A stretch of 64,000 nucleotides of DNA from Iodobacter arcticus. GTDB taxonomy: Bacteria > Pseudomonadota > Gammaproteobacteria > Burkholderiales > Chitinibacteraceae. The stretch spans positions 186,001 through 250,000 of the forward strand of contig NZ_JBHTBQ010000044.1 in assembly GCF_042664895.1 (NCBI RefSeq), read 5' to 3'. Of the stretch, positions 19,075-26,978 are shown piece after piece (position 1 is the stretch's first letter; each line of letters opens with the position of its first letter). Both the position numbers and the translations under genes were made by a program. The notes beneath the pieces were generated by a model. It had not been told where the DNA came from. It did not search any database and was given only the letters and a program-made list of their open reading frames with translations.

Positions 19075-20449
19075 AACCATACTCGCACTTCTGATTGCAT
19101 CCACCTTAAGCGCCTGCGCTCTAACACCGCCCGTGGTTGACACAAAAACCGAGTTGCCCAGTGCATGGCGTAGCGATTCAGTGAGCGATATCAGCATAGG
19201 CCGCAACTGGTGGGCGCAATTTGACGACCCTGCGCTGGATAATTTAATCAGCGCCGCAGAAGCGCATAACCAGAACCTAGTGATTGCCGCCGCCCGCATC
19301 GATGAAGCCCGCGCAGCACTGGGGATTACTTCTGCCGACCAGCTTCCAAGGCTCGATTTGGGTGGCAAAGCGGGCCGTGGCATGTCGCCCCTGCTCGGCA
19401 GCCCATCAGACAGCTACTTGCTGGGTGCCACCGCATCTTGGGAGCTGGATTTCTGGGGCCGCATTAAAAACACCAACGACGCCGCCAGGGCCGATCTTTT
19501 AGCCAGTGAATACAATCGTGATGCAGTGGCTCTGGCGCTCTACGCCAATGTGGCGCAAACCTACTTTAATTTACGCGCACTCGATCAGCAGCTTGTTATT
19601 GCAGTGGACACCCTTAAAACAAGGCAGGAAAGCTTTCAGCTCCGCAAGCGCCGCTTTGAAGGCGGAGTGACCTCTGAGCTGGATATGCGTCAGGCCGAAG
19701 TAGAGCTCGCCGCCGCGCAAGCCAGCGTACCCGGCATTGAGCAAAGCATTGCCAAAGTCGCCAGCAGCCTAAGCATTCTGATCGGCCAAAACCCGCGTGA
19801 AATGATCGAATCAGGGGTTGCCCGTGGCAAAACGCTCAAGCAAATCAGCCTACCTGTGAATGTGCCACTGGGCCTGCCTTCCGAGCTACTAACTCGCCGC
19901 CCGGATATTCAAGCCAGCGAGCAATCACTAAAAGCAGCGGGTGCTCGCATCGCCGCAGCGCGGGCGGCTTACTACCCCACCATCTCCCTCACGGGGCTAT
20001 TGGGCACGGAAAGCGCATCGATCAGTGATTTATTCTCAGGCCCGGCCAGAACATGGTCTTTCCTTGGCAATCTGGCCGCACCACTGTTTGATAATGGCCG
20101 CACCGCCGCCAATGTAGATGGCGCTACCGCGCGCCAGAAACAAGCCGTGGCCAATTACCGCCTCAGCATTCAGCAAGCCTTTGCCGAAACACAAAACGCG
20201 CTGATCGCCCGCAGCAGCAGCGCAAAAATCGTCGCCGCCCAGCAGCTACAACTGGATTCGCTCAGCCGGCAATTAAAACTCGCCACGCTACGCTACGACA
20301 ACGGTTTCTCTGGCTACCTGGAAGTGCTAGACGCCCAGCGATCCCTATTCCAAGCCCAGCTCAACCTTGCCGCAGCACAGCGCGACCAGCTTAATGCCAC
20401 AGTAGACCTTTACAAAGCCATGGGTGGAGGGTGGAAAGCAAAGGGATAA
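19067..20449 (+). CDS. RND efflux outer-membrane channel lipoprotein, system 2
   Basis: 460 residues of the NodT/OprM family, with a signal peptide ending in lipobox LSAC (cysteine about residue 17) and the two repeated beta-barrel/helical segments (WELDFWGRIKN, RPDIQASEQSLKAAG, NLAAPLFDNGR). It overlaps the pump gene by eight bases. With the two genes before it, it completes a self-contained tripartite exporter. Confidence 0.95.
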   Translation: MRKTILALLIASTLSACALTPPVVDTKTELPSAWRSDSVSDISIGRNWWAQFDDPALDNLISAAEAHNQNLVIAAARIDEARAALGITSADQLPRLDLGGKAGRGMSPLLGSPSDSYLLGATASWELDFWGRIKNTNDAARADLLASEYNRDAVALALYANVAQTYFNLRALDQQLVIAVDTLKTRQESFQLRKRRFEGGVTSELDMRQAEVELAAAQASVPGIEQSIAKVASSLSILIGQNPREMIESGVARGKTLKQISLPVNVPLGLPSELLTRRPDIQASEQSLKAAGARIAAARAAYYPTISLTGLLGTESASISDLFSGPARTWSFLGNLAAPLFDNGRTAANVDGATARQKQAVANYRLSIQQAFAETQNALIARSSSAKIVAAQQLQLDSLSRQLKLATLRYDNGFSGYLEVLDAQRSLFQAQLNLAAAQRDQLNATVDLYKAMGGGWKAKG

Positions 20450-20494
20450 CACCCCAAGTGGCGCACAAAAGTGCACCACGCCTCTAGTAAACAA

Positions 20495-20531
20495 TAAGGG
20501 CCAGCGCTTAGACGAAAAGCACTGGCCCTTA
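20495..20531. terminator. Hairpin between convergent efflux operon 2 and the T6SS module
   Basis: Arms TAAGGGCCAG / CTGGCCCTTA extended by an imperfect GCTT/AAGC pair around a short A-rich loop. It lies about 45 bases past the channel gene and about 55 past the convergent immunity-like gene. There is no long T run, so it may be a processed end or weak terminator for either side. Confidence 0.6.
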
Positions 20532-20585
20532 TCCATGAGCGTAGCAGTGGCTAGCTGCTGCTGATGCACCATCACGTTACATTAT

Positions 20586-21518
20586 TTAAAATGGATTCAT
20601 TGATGAATCTTTAAAATAAGGATCATTTTCTTCAACAGGGCATTGAGCCTCGATATCGGCAGGCCATTGCGGAATTTTTGAATAGCGCATGGCAAGCCAG
20701 CGGCCGGGGTAAAAACATACAAAATACATCAGAATAAATGGCAGCAGAATAAGGTAAAAAATAATAAATGGATAAAGTGAGCCTATTGCATAAATGAAGC
20801 AATAATGAGCAAATTTAAATGTCTCACGCTGTTGTTTAATCGGTAGGCAAGCCGTTATTTCATCATAAATACACTCAGGGCCTTCTTCCATATAGCGGCG
20901 AATAAACTCCCAATAGCCCTTATATTCTTCTCGCCCTGCCCCACCATGACCCAAGGCGGGAAGCCCAAATGTTTCTAAAATAGTAACGCCATCAGGCGCT
21001 AATACATGGCATTGAAATTCATAAAACCTATCTGTAACAGGAACTTGAGTAATAAATAATTTATCCCAAGGGGTAGTGAGTACCGTGCCATCTTGACGGA
21101 AAACATGCACTTTTCGCGTTTTACGATTAAGCCTGATGGGGTAATGGGTGTAATTGATTTCTTTTCGGATTGATTTTGTAAACAACCAGATTAAGGGGCT
21201 AAAACCAAAAAGAAAAAACAGTAAAGAAAGCCAAGATGAGAGTCTTTCATACCTAAGATAGATTGAAATATATGAAAAATATATTAGGCCACTTACAATT
21301 GATACTAACATCGGCAAACACGCAGTAGTCATCAATCCTTTCCAATAAAAGAACTTATCAACAACTTCAATATAACTTGAATTAATTTCAATCACCGTGA
21401 GCTCGTGGCAATTTTTTATTACATCAAGCTTTTTCTTCTGATGCATTTGATTAGCTCTATACAAATCGGACAGAGGGCGATTAATTTTATAAGGAAAAAT
21501 TAAACCTGTGTATTCCAT
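20586..21518 (-). CDS. Putative T6SS immunity membrane protein (DUF6708-like), paralogue C
   Basis: A 310-residue protein of a family I associate with DUF6708, found beside VgrG cargo genes. Hydrophobic segments lie near residues 60-110 and 240-270; the soluble middle has INYTHYPIRLNRKTRKVHVF and a long YWEFIRRYMEEGPE region. Its soluble parts are almost identical to the gene just upstream (21565-22461), while the membrane segments differ. Last of three tandem copies after the VasX-like effector; position suggests immunity. There is no direct proof, and a chaperone or structural role is possible. Confidence 0.75.
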   Translation of the reverse strand: MEYTGLIFPYKINRPLSDLYRANQMHQKKKLDVIKNCHELTVIEINSSYIEVVDKFFYWKGLMTTACLPMLVSIVSGLIYFSYISIYLRYERLSSWLSLLFFLFGFSPLIWLFTKSIRKEINYTHYPIRLNRKTRKVHVFRQDGTVLTTPWDKLFITQVPVTDRFYEFQCHVLAPDGVTILETFGLPALGHGGAGREEYKGYWEFIRRYMEEGPECIYDEITACLPIKQQRETFKFAHYCFIYAIGSLYPFIIFYLILLPFILMYFVCFYPGRWLAMRYSKIPQWPADIEAQCPVEENDPYFKDSSMNPF

Positions 21519-21564
21519 TTTATTTAATCGCCACTTGAAGTTTATTTATTTCTTTTTTCATTAT

Positions 21565-22461
21565 TTACAATGGATTCGTTGATGCATCTTTAAAATATGG
21601 ATCATTCGCTTCAACAGGGCATTGAGCCTCAATATCAGCAGGCCATTGCGGGATTTTAGAATAGCGCATGGCAAGCCAGCGGCCGGGGTAATAAAACCCA
21701 TAGTATCCAAGAATCATTGGATTATAAGACCCAACGGAATAAGCTAAACGATGATAAATAAATTTAAAAGTCTCCCGCTGTTGTTTAATCGGCAGGCATC
21801 CGGTAATTTCATCGTAAACACGCGCAGGGCCTTCTTCCATATAGCGGCGAATAAATTCCCAATAGCCCTTATATTGCTCTCGCCCTGCCTCACCATAGCC
21901 CAAGGCGGGAAGCCCAAATGTTTCTAAAATAGTAATACCATCAGGCGCTAATACATGGCATTGAAACTCCCAATCCCGACCTGTAACAGGGACTTGAGTG
22001 ATAAATAATTTATCCCAAGAGGTTGTTAGCACCGTACCATCTTGACGAAAAACATGCACTTTTCGCGTTTTACGATTAAGCCTGATGGGATAATGGGTGT
22101 AATTGATTTCTTTTCGGATTGATTTTGTAAATAGCCAGACCAATGGGCTATATCCTAAGCAAGCAAACAAGAGAAACACCCATGATTCCCAATCTTTATT
22201 TACAAATGCAGTGATGTACGCTAGTGAAAGCAATGCACATCCCATCATTGTTAGCAAGAGAATACAGCCAGTTGTCATTCCTCCTTTCCAATAAAAGAAC
22301 TTATCAACAACTTCAATATAACTTGAATTTATTTCAATAACCGTGAGCTCGTGACTGGTTTTTACATCGAGTTTCTTTTTCTGATGCATTTGATTAGCTC
22401 TATCCACATCGGATAGAGGGCGATTAATTTTATAAGGCTGAAGTAAACCGGTATATCCCAT
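21565..22461 (-). CDS. Putative T6SS immunity membrane protein (DUF6708-like), paralogue B
   Basis: A 298-residue paralogue of the genes on either side, starting MGYTGLLQPYKINRPLSD. It has a membrane hairpin near residues 60-105, the conserved stretch RLNRKTRKVHVFRQDG and a second hydrophobic region near 230-250 that is shorter than in paralogue C. The DNA of the soluble core matches paralogue C nearly base for base, so this is a recent duplication or gene conversion. The gap to paralogue C is about 45 bases. Immunity is inferred from position after the effector. Confidence 0.75.
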   Translation of the reverse strand: MGYTGLLQPYKINRPLSDVDRANQMHQKKKLDVKTSHELTVIEINSSYIEVVDKFFYWKGGMTTGCILLLTMMGCALLSLAYITAFVNKDWESWVFLLFACLGYSPLVWLFTKSIRKEINYTHYPIRLNRKTRKVHVFRQDGTVLTTSWDKLFITQVPVTGRDWEFQCHVLAPDGITILETFGLPALGYGEAGREQYKGYWEFIRRYMEEGPARVYDEITGCLPIKQQRETFKFIYHRLAYSVGSYNPMILGYYGFYYPGRWLAMRYSKIPQWPADIEAQCPVEANDPYFKDASTNPL

Positions 22462-22488
22462 TTTATTGAACCGCCAATTGGAGTAATT

Positions 22489-22521
22489 TAAAAGCCCGCC
22501 CGCAATGCGAATAGGCTTTTA
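22489..22521 (-). terminator. Hairpin between immunity paralogues A and B
   Basis: TAAAAGCC / GGCTTTTA arms of eight bases around a 17-base loop, followed on the minus strand by a short T run. It could partially terminate the transcript after the effector and first immunity gene. Confidence 0.5.
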
Positions 22522-22536
22522 TTTGCATGTTAAAAA

Positions 22537-23451
22537 TCAAGCAGGGTTATTTCTATGATCACGGGCATAAGGGTCATTTTCTTCAACGGGGCATTGATCT
22601 TCAATTTCTTTAGGCCACATCGGTATTTTACTGGTGCGCATGGCAAACCAGCGGGCTGGGTAGATGATGAGATAAACAAGTAATAGCGGGATTTGCAATA
22701 TAATAGGCATAGCACCAACCGTAAAATGCATACGAAGAAATGCCGCCTTAAAGGTTTCGCGCTGATCACTAATCGGCAAGTAGGCGGTAATACCTTCAAT
22801 AACAGACTCTGGCCCTTCTTCCATATAGCGGCGAACAAATTCCCAATAATTTTTTAATACCGCATTCCCAGCCTTACTACTCGTCACCAGCATAAAAGCA
22901 AAGGTATCAAATACTGTTTTTTTGTCTTTTCCTAAAATATGACCTTGAATTTCCCAATTGCCTTTTCCCGCAGAGGCAATACAAAAAAACACCTCATCCC
23001 AAGGCACACTCAGCACAGTGCCATCAATTCTAAATACATGCACCATTCGAGTTTGCCGATTAAGACGTACGGGGTAGTGAGTGTAGGCAAACGCCTCTTT
23101 TTTTAGCTTGCTGATAAAAAAACAAATAAAAGGAACACCCAGTAAGAATACAAAAGAAATTATCCACAAAGCTCCAGACAAACCACCTTCTCGGGTGTAT
23201 CCCGCTATTAAAGTCCCTAAAATCATGTATATAGAAAGAAAGATAGCACACGTTGTAAATATTGTAAGAAACCCTTTCCACATAAAATATTTATCAACCA
23301 ACTCAATAAATTGAGAGTTAATTTTAATTGCACTTAATTGATGGGCGGGTTGAACACTAAGCTTCTTCTTCTGTTCTAATTTATTAGCCATTTCCACATC
23401 GTTTAAATAGCGACTAACGGGATAATCACCTAGCAAACCTAAATAATTCAT
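22537..23451 (-). CDS. Putative T6SS immunity membrane protein (DUF6708-like), paralogue A
   Basis: A 304-residue protein two bases after the effector stop, so surely coexpressed with it. It shares the family layout (N-terminal YLGLLGDYPVSRYLND, membrane pair near 60-110, soluble core with YTHYPVRLNRQTRMVHVF, second hydrophobic region near 240-265) but is clearly more diverged than paralogues B and C are from each other. Direct adjacency makes it the best candidate for the cognate immunity protein of the pore-forming effector. In Vibrio cholerae the VasX effector is likewise followed by a membrane immunity protein (TsiV2), although of different sequence. Confidence 0.78.
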   Translation of the reverse strand: MNYLGLLGDYPVSRYLNDVEMANKLEQKKKLSVQPAHQLSAIKINSQFIELVDKYFMWKGFLTIFTTCAIFLSIYMILGTLIAGYTREGGLSGALWIISFVFLLGVPFICFFISKLKKEAFAYTHYPVRLNRQTRMVHVFRIDGTVLSVPWDEVFFCIASAGKGNWEIQGHILGKDKKTVFDTFAFMLVTSSKAGNAVLKNYWEFVRRYMEEGPESVIEGITAYLPISDQRETFKAAFLRMHFTVGAMPIILQIPLLLVYLIIYPARWFAMRTSKIPMWPKEIEDQCPVEENDPYARDHRNNPA

Positions 23452-23453
23452 AA

Positions 23454-26021
23454 TTATGACCTTGCAATATTTAATTGTTCAATCTCTTGATTTAAATTTT
23501 TATAGCGATGCGATTTATCTTTTACCCCCCAAATGGTACGTTCCAACCAATCCTGTAATTTATTATCTTTTAAATATTCAATAATAATTGTGATCCCAAT
23601 TAATAAACCAACCAAAATCAACCCAACCACAGAGGCACAAGCCAAAGTGGAATAAATTAAAAGCCATGATGCAGCAAGCCCAATAAACGCAGAGGAAAAA
23701 TATAGCACTGCCAATCCATCATTTTTTTCTTTTACTGCATTCACACCCTGATAAAAATCCCAGCCAGCAACCACAATCGCAGCCCCCATTCCCACTGCTT
23801 TAGCAAGCCACTCCAACCCCTCTCCTGCCATCTTAAAACCCAAGCCCCATTCCATAGAAAGTCGCCGCATCCCTGCAATTTTACCTAAGCCTTTCCCTGA
23901 TAAATCAGCGATTGTCGCCGCCAGCCCCGTCATCCCCACATACATCCGGCTCATGGCTTCTAAAGCATCTTGGCTTAAGGTGGTGCTCTTATCTTCGGCC
24001 ATTTTTTGCCATGCAGCATACTGCAATAGCCCGCCAATCACCCCTGCTACAAAAGGAATGCTGTGTAGGGTGAAGTTGCCTGTTTTTGCGGCAACTCGAA
24101 CCACAGAACTATTCTGCACCCTGCTGCGCCAGCTACTTAAGTTGAGTGCTTCTAACTGCTCCGGTGTTTTAATTGCGCCAGCCAACCATTTAGCCTTGTC
24201 TACTGGTGATGCCGTCGAAGGGGGCATCAGCTGTAAATGCTCTGGATCAAGCAAGAGCAGGAAGCGCTTATCGCTAGTGCCATCCAGTGGTACACCTGCC
24301 ACTTGCAGGCTCTTTATTTGTTGACGGACGGCTTGCTGTAGTTGGCTTTTATTTAAATGTTGACCGCTGTGCCGGACAATGTCACTGGCCAACATACTCA
24401 CAAATGCTTTTCTGGTGCCATTGATAGTGACAACAATAAATCGCTGCTCCATATGCAAATTACACGCCACCATCGCTGGGCGAACAATGCCATCAGAGGC
24501 CTTCATTAATAGCTTGCCAAATGCACCAGCGATCACGGCCAAGTAATGAGCCATTACATCCGGTTTATTTTCAATCACATTACTCGTAGCCAAAGCAAAA
24601 GAACCCGCAATTGGATCAAGAGGAAGACCTCGCCAATCCAAGCTCACGGTCATGGCTTTTTTTATGTCCTCTTTGGTTTTTTCTTGATTAAGGACTAAGG
24701 CACTGAGGATGAAATTATTTTTATCTGTGATATCACCATCCAACCATTTATAGATCAAATCAAAGCTAGCCCCTTTATCTTGCACCCCCTGAAGGCATTG
24801 CGTCACCGCCTTGGCATAGACGATGCCACTTTCTGCACTTTTATTATCATAATTGCATTCAAAATAGTGCTGAATAATGGTGGATTTCATCCACTTAGTG
24901 TGTGCCAGGGCTAAAGGCTCAATCATTTTTTTATCTAAGTCTTTAAGCTCTTGTTCGTGTGTTTTTTGCCAATCTTTCATTTCTTGTTCTTTAAACTTGG
25001 CTTGATATTTAGCCCAGCTTCGTATTTGGGCATCCTCAACATTTTTCTTTACTTGTGCGCCAACATTAATGCCTTTTTTGCGTTGATTCTCACGAAACTT
25101 TTCAAAATACTGACCATCATCGGCTCCCCCTACCATCATATGGTCCATGATGGCAGCCGCTGCGGCCTGTTTTTCCACGCCTAATCTAGCATCGTCTTTG
25201 ACTGATTTTTCTAAAGCGCCAACCACTTCTGAAACATAAAGCTTACGTAATCGATCGTCTTTATTTGCTTTTTTAAATGCATAGACTCGGTAATTCATCA
25301 GCGCAGCCAGCTCTGCGGCAACCCCAACTGGATCGTCTAATACAACAGTAAACCCTTTGCCAGGGTAAAGACTTTCACATTGTTCAAGTAATAATTTATC
25401 TTGGCCAAAACGCTCTTGTGCAGTGAATTCACTAAACTGAGTTGCTTTTTTTAATGCTGCTGTATTGAGGGAATATTCGGCAACTTTCTTGCCAATCTCT
25501 TTGATGCTAAAACAGTGCTTGGCATCTACGCTGCTAGCAAAAGCTTTAACATCGACGCAGCGCATATGCTGCTTACGATAGCTTTCGGCATTATGCCGAG
25601 CACGAACGGCCTCGGACCACTGAGCATCAGAAAATGCAAGCCATACTTTGGTTGCCGATTTTGCATTAGGAATCGTTATGCAGCTGGCAATTTCACGGTG
25701 ACCTTCTGTCTTGCAATTAAAAGGCTCTTTAGGCGTAACGATAACCGCGCCTGGCTTTGTGTTTAATTTGAAATAATAGCCATCTTGGGTAACAAAATAA
25801 TCATCCCAGCGTTTACGGGCCTCATCAAAAACATAGAGATAGCCTGAGCGTAACAAACGTGTCGTATATTGAGCCGCATTTTTATCTAGCGAAATTTCTG
25901 GCGCAGTTACGGGCAGTGGTGCACCGGCATCTGGAAGCGCAATCGCATAGCGCAGCGGTAAAATAGGCACGCCGCGTTTCTCACAGTAGTCGCAGCTTGG
26001 GGTACTTTTCTTATCTGCCAT
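23454..26021 (-). CDS. VasX-like T6SS effector (BTH_I2691 family), probable pore-former
   Basis: An 855-residue protein. The N terminus has a CDYC pair and GVPILPLRYAI followed by LLRSGYLYVFDEARKRWDDY, typical of the VasX N-terminal region and of proteins named T6SS effector BTH_I2691 family. The middle is rich in charged coiled-coil sequence (about 290-380). The C-terminal third carries hydrophobic helices (near 665-680, 735-750 and a long stretch at about 768-817), as in colicin-like pore-forming toxins. Its start overlaps the DUF4123 adaptor gene by 11 bases. It is expected to be loaded on VgrG through the adaptor and to insert in the inner membrane of a target cell. Pore formation is inferred. 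Confidence 0.85.
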   Translation of the reverse strand: MADKKSTPSCDYCEKRGVPILPLRYAIALPDAGAPLPVTAPEISLDKNAAQYTTRLLRSGYLYVFDEARKRWDDYFVTQDGYYFKLNTKPGAVIVTPKEPFNCKTEGHREIASCITIPNAKSATKVWLAFSDAQWSEAVRARHNAESYRKQHMRCVDVKAFASSVDAKHCFSIKEIGKKVAEYSLNTAALKKATQFSEFTAQERFGQDKLLLEQCESLYPGKGFTVVLDDPVGVAAELAALMNYRVYAFKKANKDDRLRKLYVSEVVGALEKSVKDDARLGVEKQAAAAAIMDHMMVGGADDGQYFEKFRENQRKKGINVGAQVKKNVEDAQIRSWAKYQAKFKEQEMKDWQKTHEQELKDLDKKMIEPLALAHTKWMKSTIIQHYFECNYDNKSAESGIVYAKAVTQCLQGVQDKGASFDLIYKWLDGDITDKNNFILSALVLNQEKTKEDIKKAMTVSLDWRGLPLDPIAGSFALATSNVIENKPDVMAHYLAVIAGAFGKLLMKASDGIVRPAMVACNLHMEQRFIVVTINGTRKAFVSMLASDIVRHSGQHLNKSQLQQAVRQQIKSLQVAGVPLDGTSDKRFLLLLDPEHLQLMPPSTASPVDKAKWLAGAIKTPEQLEALNLSSWRSRVQNSSVVRVAAKTGNFTLHSIPFVAGVIGGLLQYAAWQKMAEDKSTTLSQDALEAMSRMYVGMTGLAATIADLSGKGLGKIAGMRRLSMEWGLGFKMAGEGLEWLAKAVGMGAAIVVAGWDFYQGVNAVKEKNDGLAVLYFSSAFIGLAASWLLIYSTLACASVVGLILVGLLIGITIIIEYLKDNKLQDWLERTIWGVKDKSHRYKNLNQEIEQLNIARS

Positions 26022-26943
26022 TGTTGGCCTTTAGGAGTAATTGAGTCGCGTACATTTTGGAATGGGTCTCTTTTTGAATGATTTCCCATTGCTCCTGGGG
26101 TATTTCATTGAGCGCATCAACGATGCTGGCATCCGGCTCATCTCGATCCAATCCTGCAATCGCGGCCAGAGCTATCGGGTGCTCATCAAACGCTAGCCCA
26201 CAATGGATGCCTAGGCAGGCATAGGCAACCAACTCTTCGGTACGAAAAAGTTGATGTTTGCTTTGCCCTTGGTAGACCAAGGCATCCAATAGCTCACTTT
26301 GAGCCTGTGCTTGCAAATAGCTAAGCCATCCTAGGTGCGCCAAAGCCCGGTTAACAATCCCTACTCTTAATAACGCAGGCCAGCGCAGTGCAAGGTGAAG
26401 GGGTTTCAGTGCCTCAGGCGTTTCCTGCGCTGGAGGCAAAGTCACTATCCAATCGCCATAGAGGCAAACGCTCCATTGCTGCACAGGGCCAAAGAGCCTT
26501 GCCACTTCCCTTGCCCCCAGTATACGGGGCAGCTGTATCCAGACGCGTGGATCAACAAGCCGCAGCCATCCTGATTGCTGAAGGTAACGACGAAACTGAA
26601 TTTCGCTCAGGTGCCTGCTGAGCTGTTTGATATCGCAGTGAGCAATCAACAGCGCGGATATTGGGCTGGCTTCTTTTTGCTCTTGAAGTGCGATGAGCTG
26701 CTCAAACAAGGCCAATCTGACTTTTTCATCAAGAGCCCACAGATCTAGCAGCAGCGGCATTAAATCCACATCTTTTGCAAATGCTTTTGGGGCCAGTGGC
26801 ACTAAGGACAAATCAGCAGGCAGCATTTCACGTTGCTCGGCCAAAATAAGCGCATACCGGTGAGCCTCCAAAAATGACATTTGTAATTTTTCTGTGTGGG
26901 GCACGGTATTTAGCTTCTCATTCGAGGAGGTATGTTCAAACAT
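26011..26943 (-). CDS. DUF4123 T6SS effector adaptor/chaperone (Tap/VasW type)
   Basis: A 310-residue soluble protein. Sequence around FLEAHRYALILAEQ and the RYLQQSGWLRLVDPRVW-type region, with a leucine-rich interior, fits DUF4123 adaptors, which tie a specific effector to the tip of its VgrG. Placement is diagnostic: directly after vgrG (35 bases) and overlapping the VasX-like effector gene by 11 bases, the same order as vasW-vasX in Vibrio. No membrane segment or signal peptide. The family call relies on context as much as on sequence. Confidence 0.82.
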   Translation of the reverse strand: MFEHTSSNEKLNTVPHTEKLQMSFLEAHRYALILAEQREMLPADLSLVPLAPKAFAKDVDLMPLLLDLWALDEKVRLALFEQLIALQEQKEASPISALLIAHCDIKQLSRHLSEIQFRRYLQQSGWLRLVDPRVWIQLPRILGAREVARLFGPVQQWSVCLYGDWIVTLPPAQETPEALKPLHLALRWPALLRVGIVNRALAHLGWLSYLQAQAQSELLDALVYQGQSKHQLFRTEELVAYACLGIHCGLAFDEHPIALAAIAGLDRDEPDASIVDALNEIPQEQWEIIQKETHSKMYATQLLLKANNGR

Positions 26944-26978
26944 ATTGAATACTCTTTATGATCAAGCGGACACCCATT

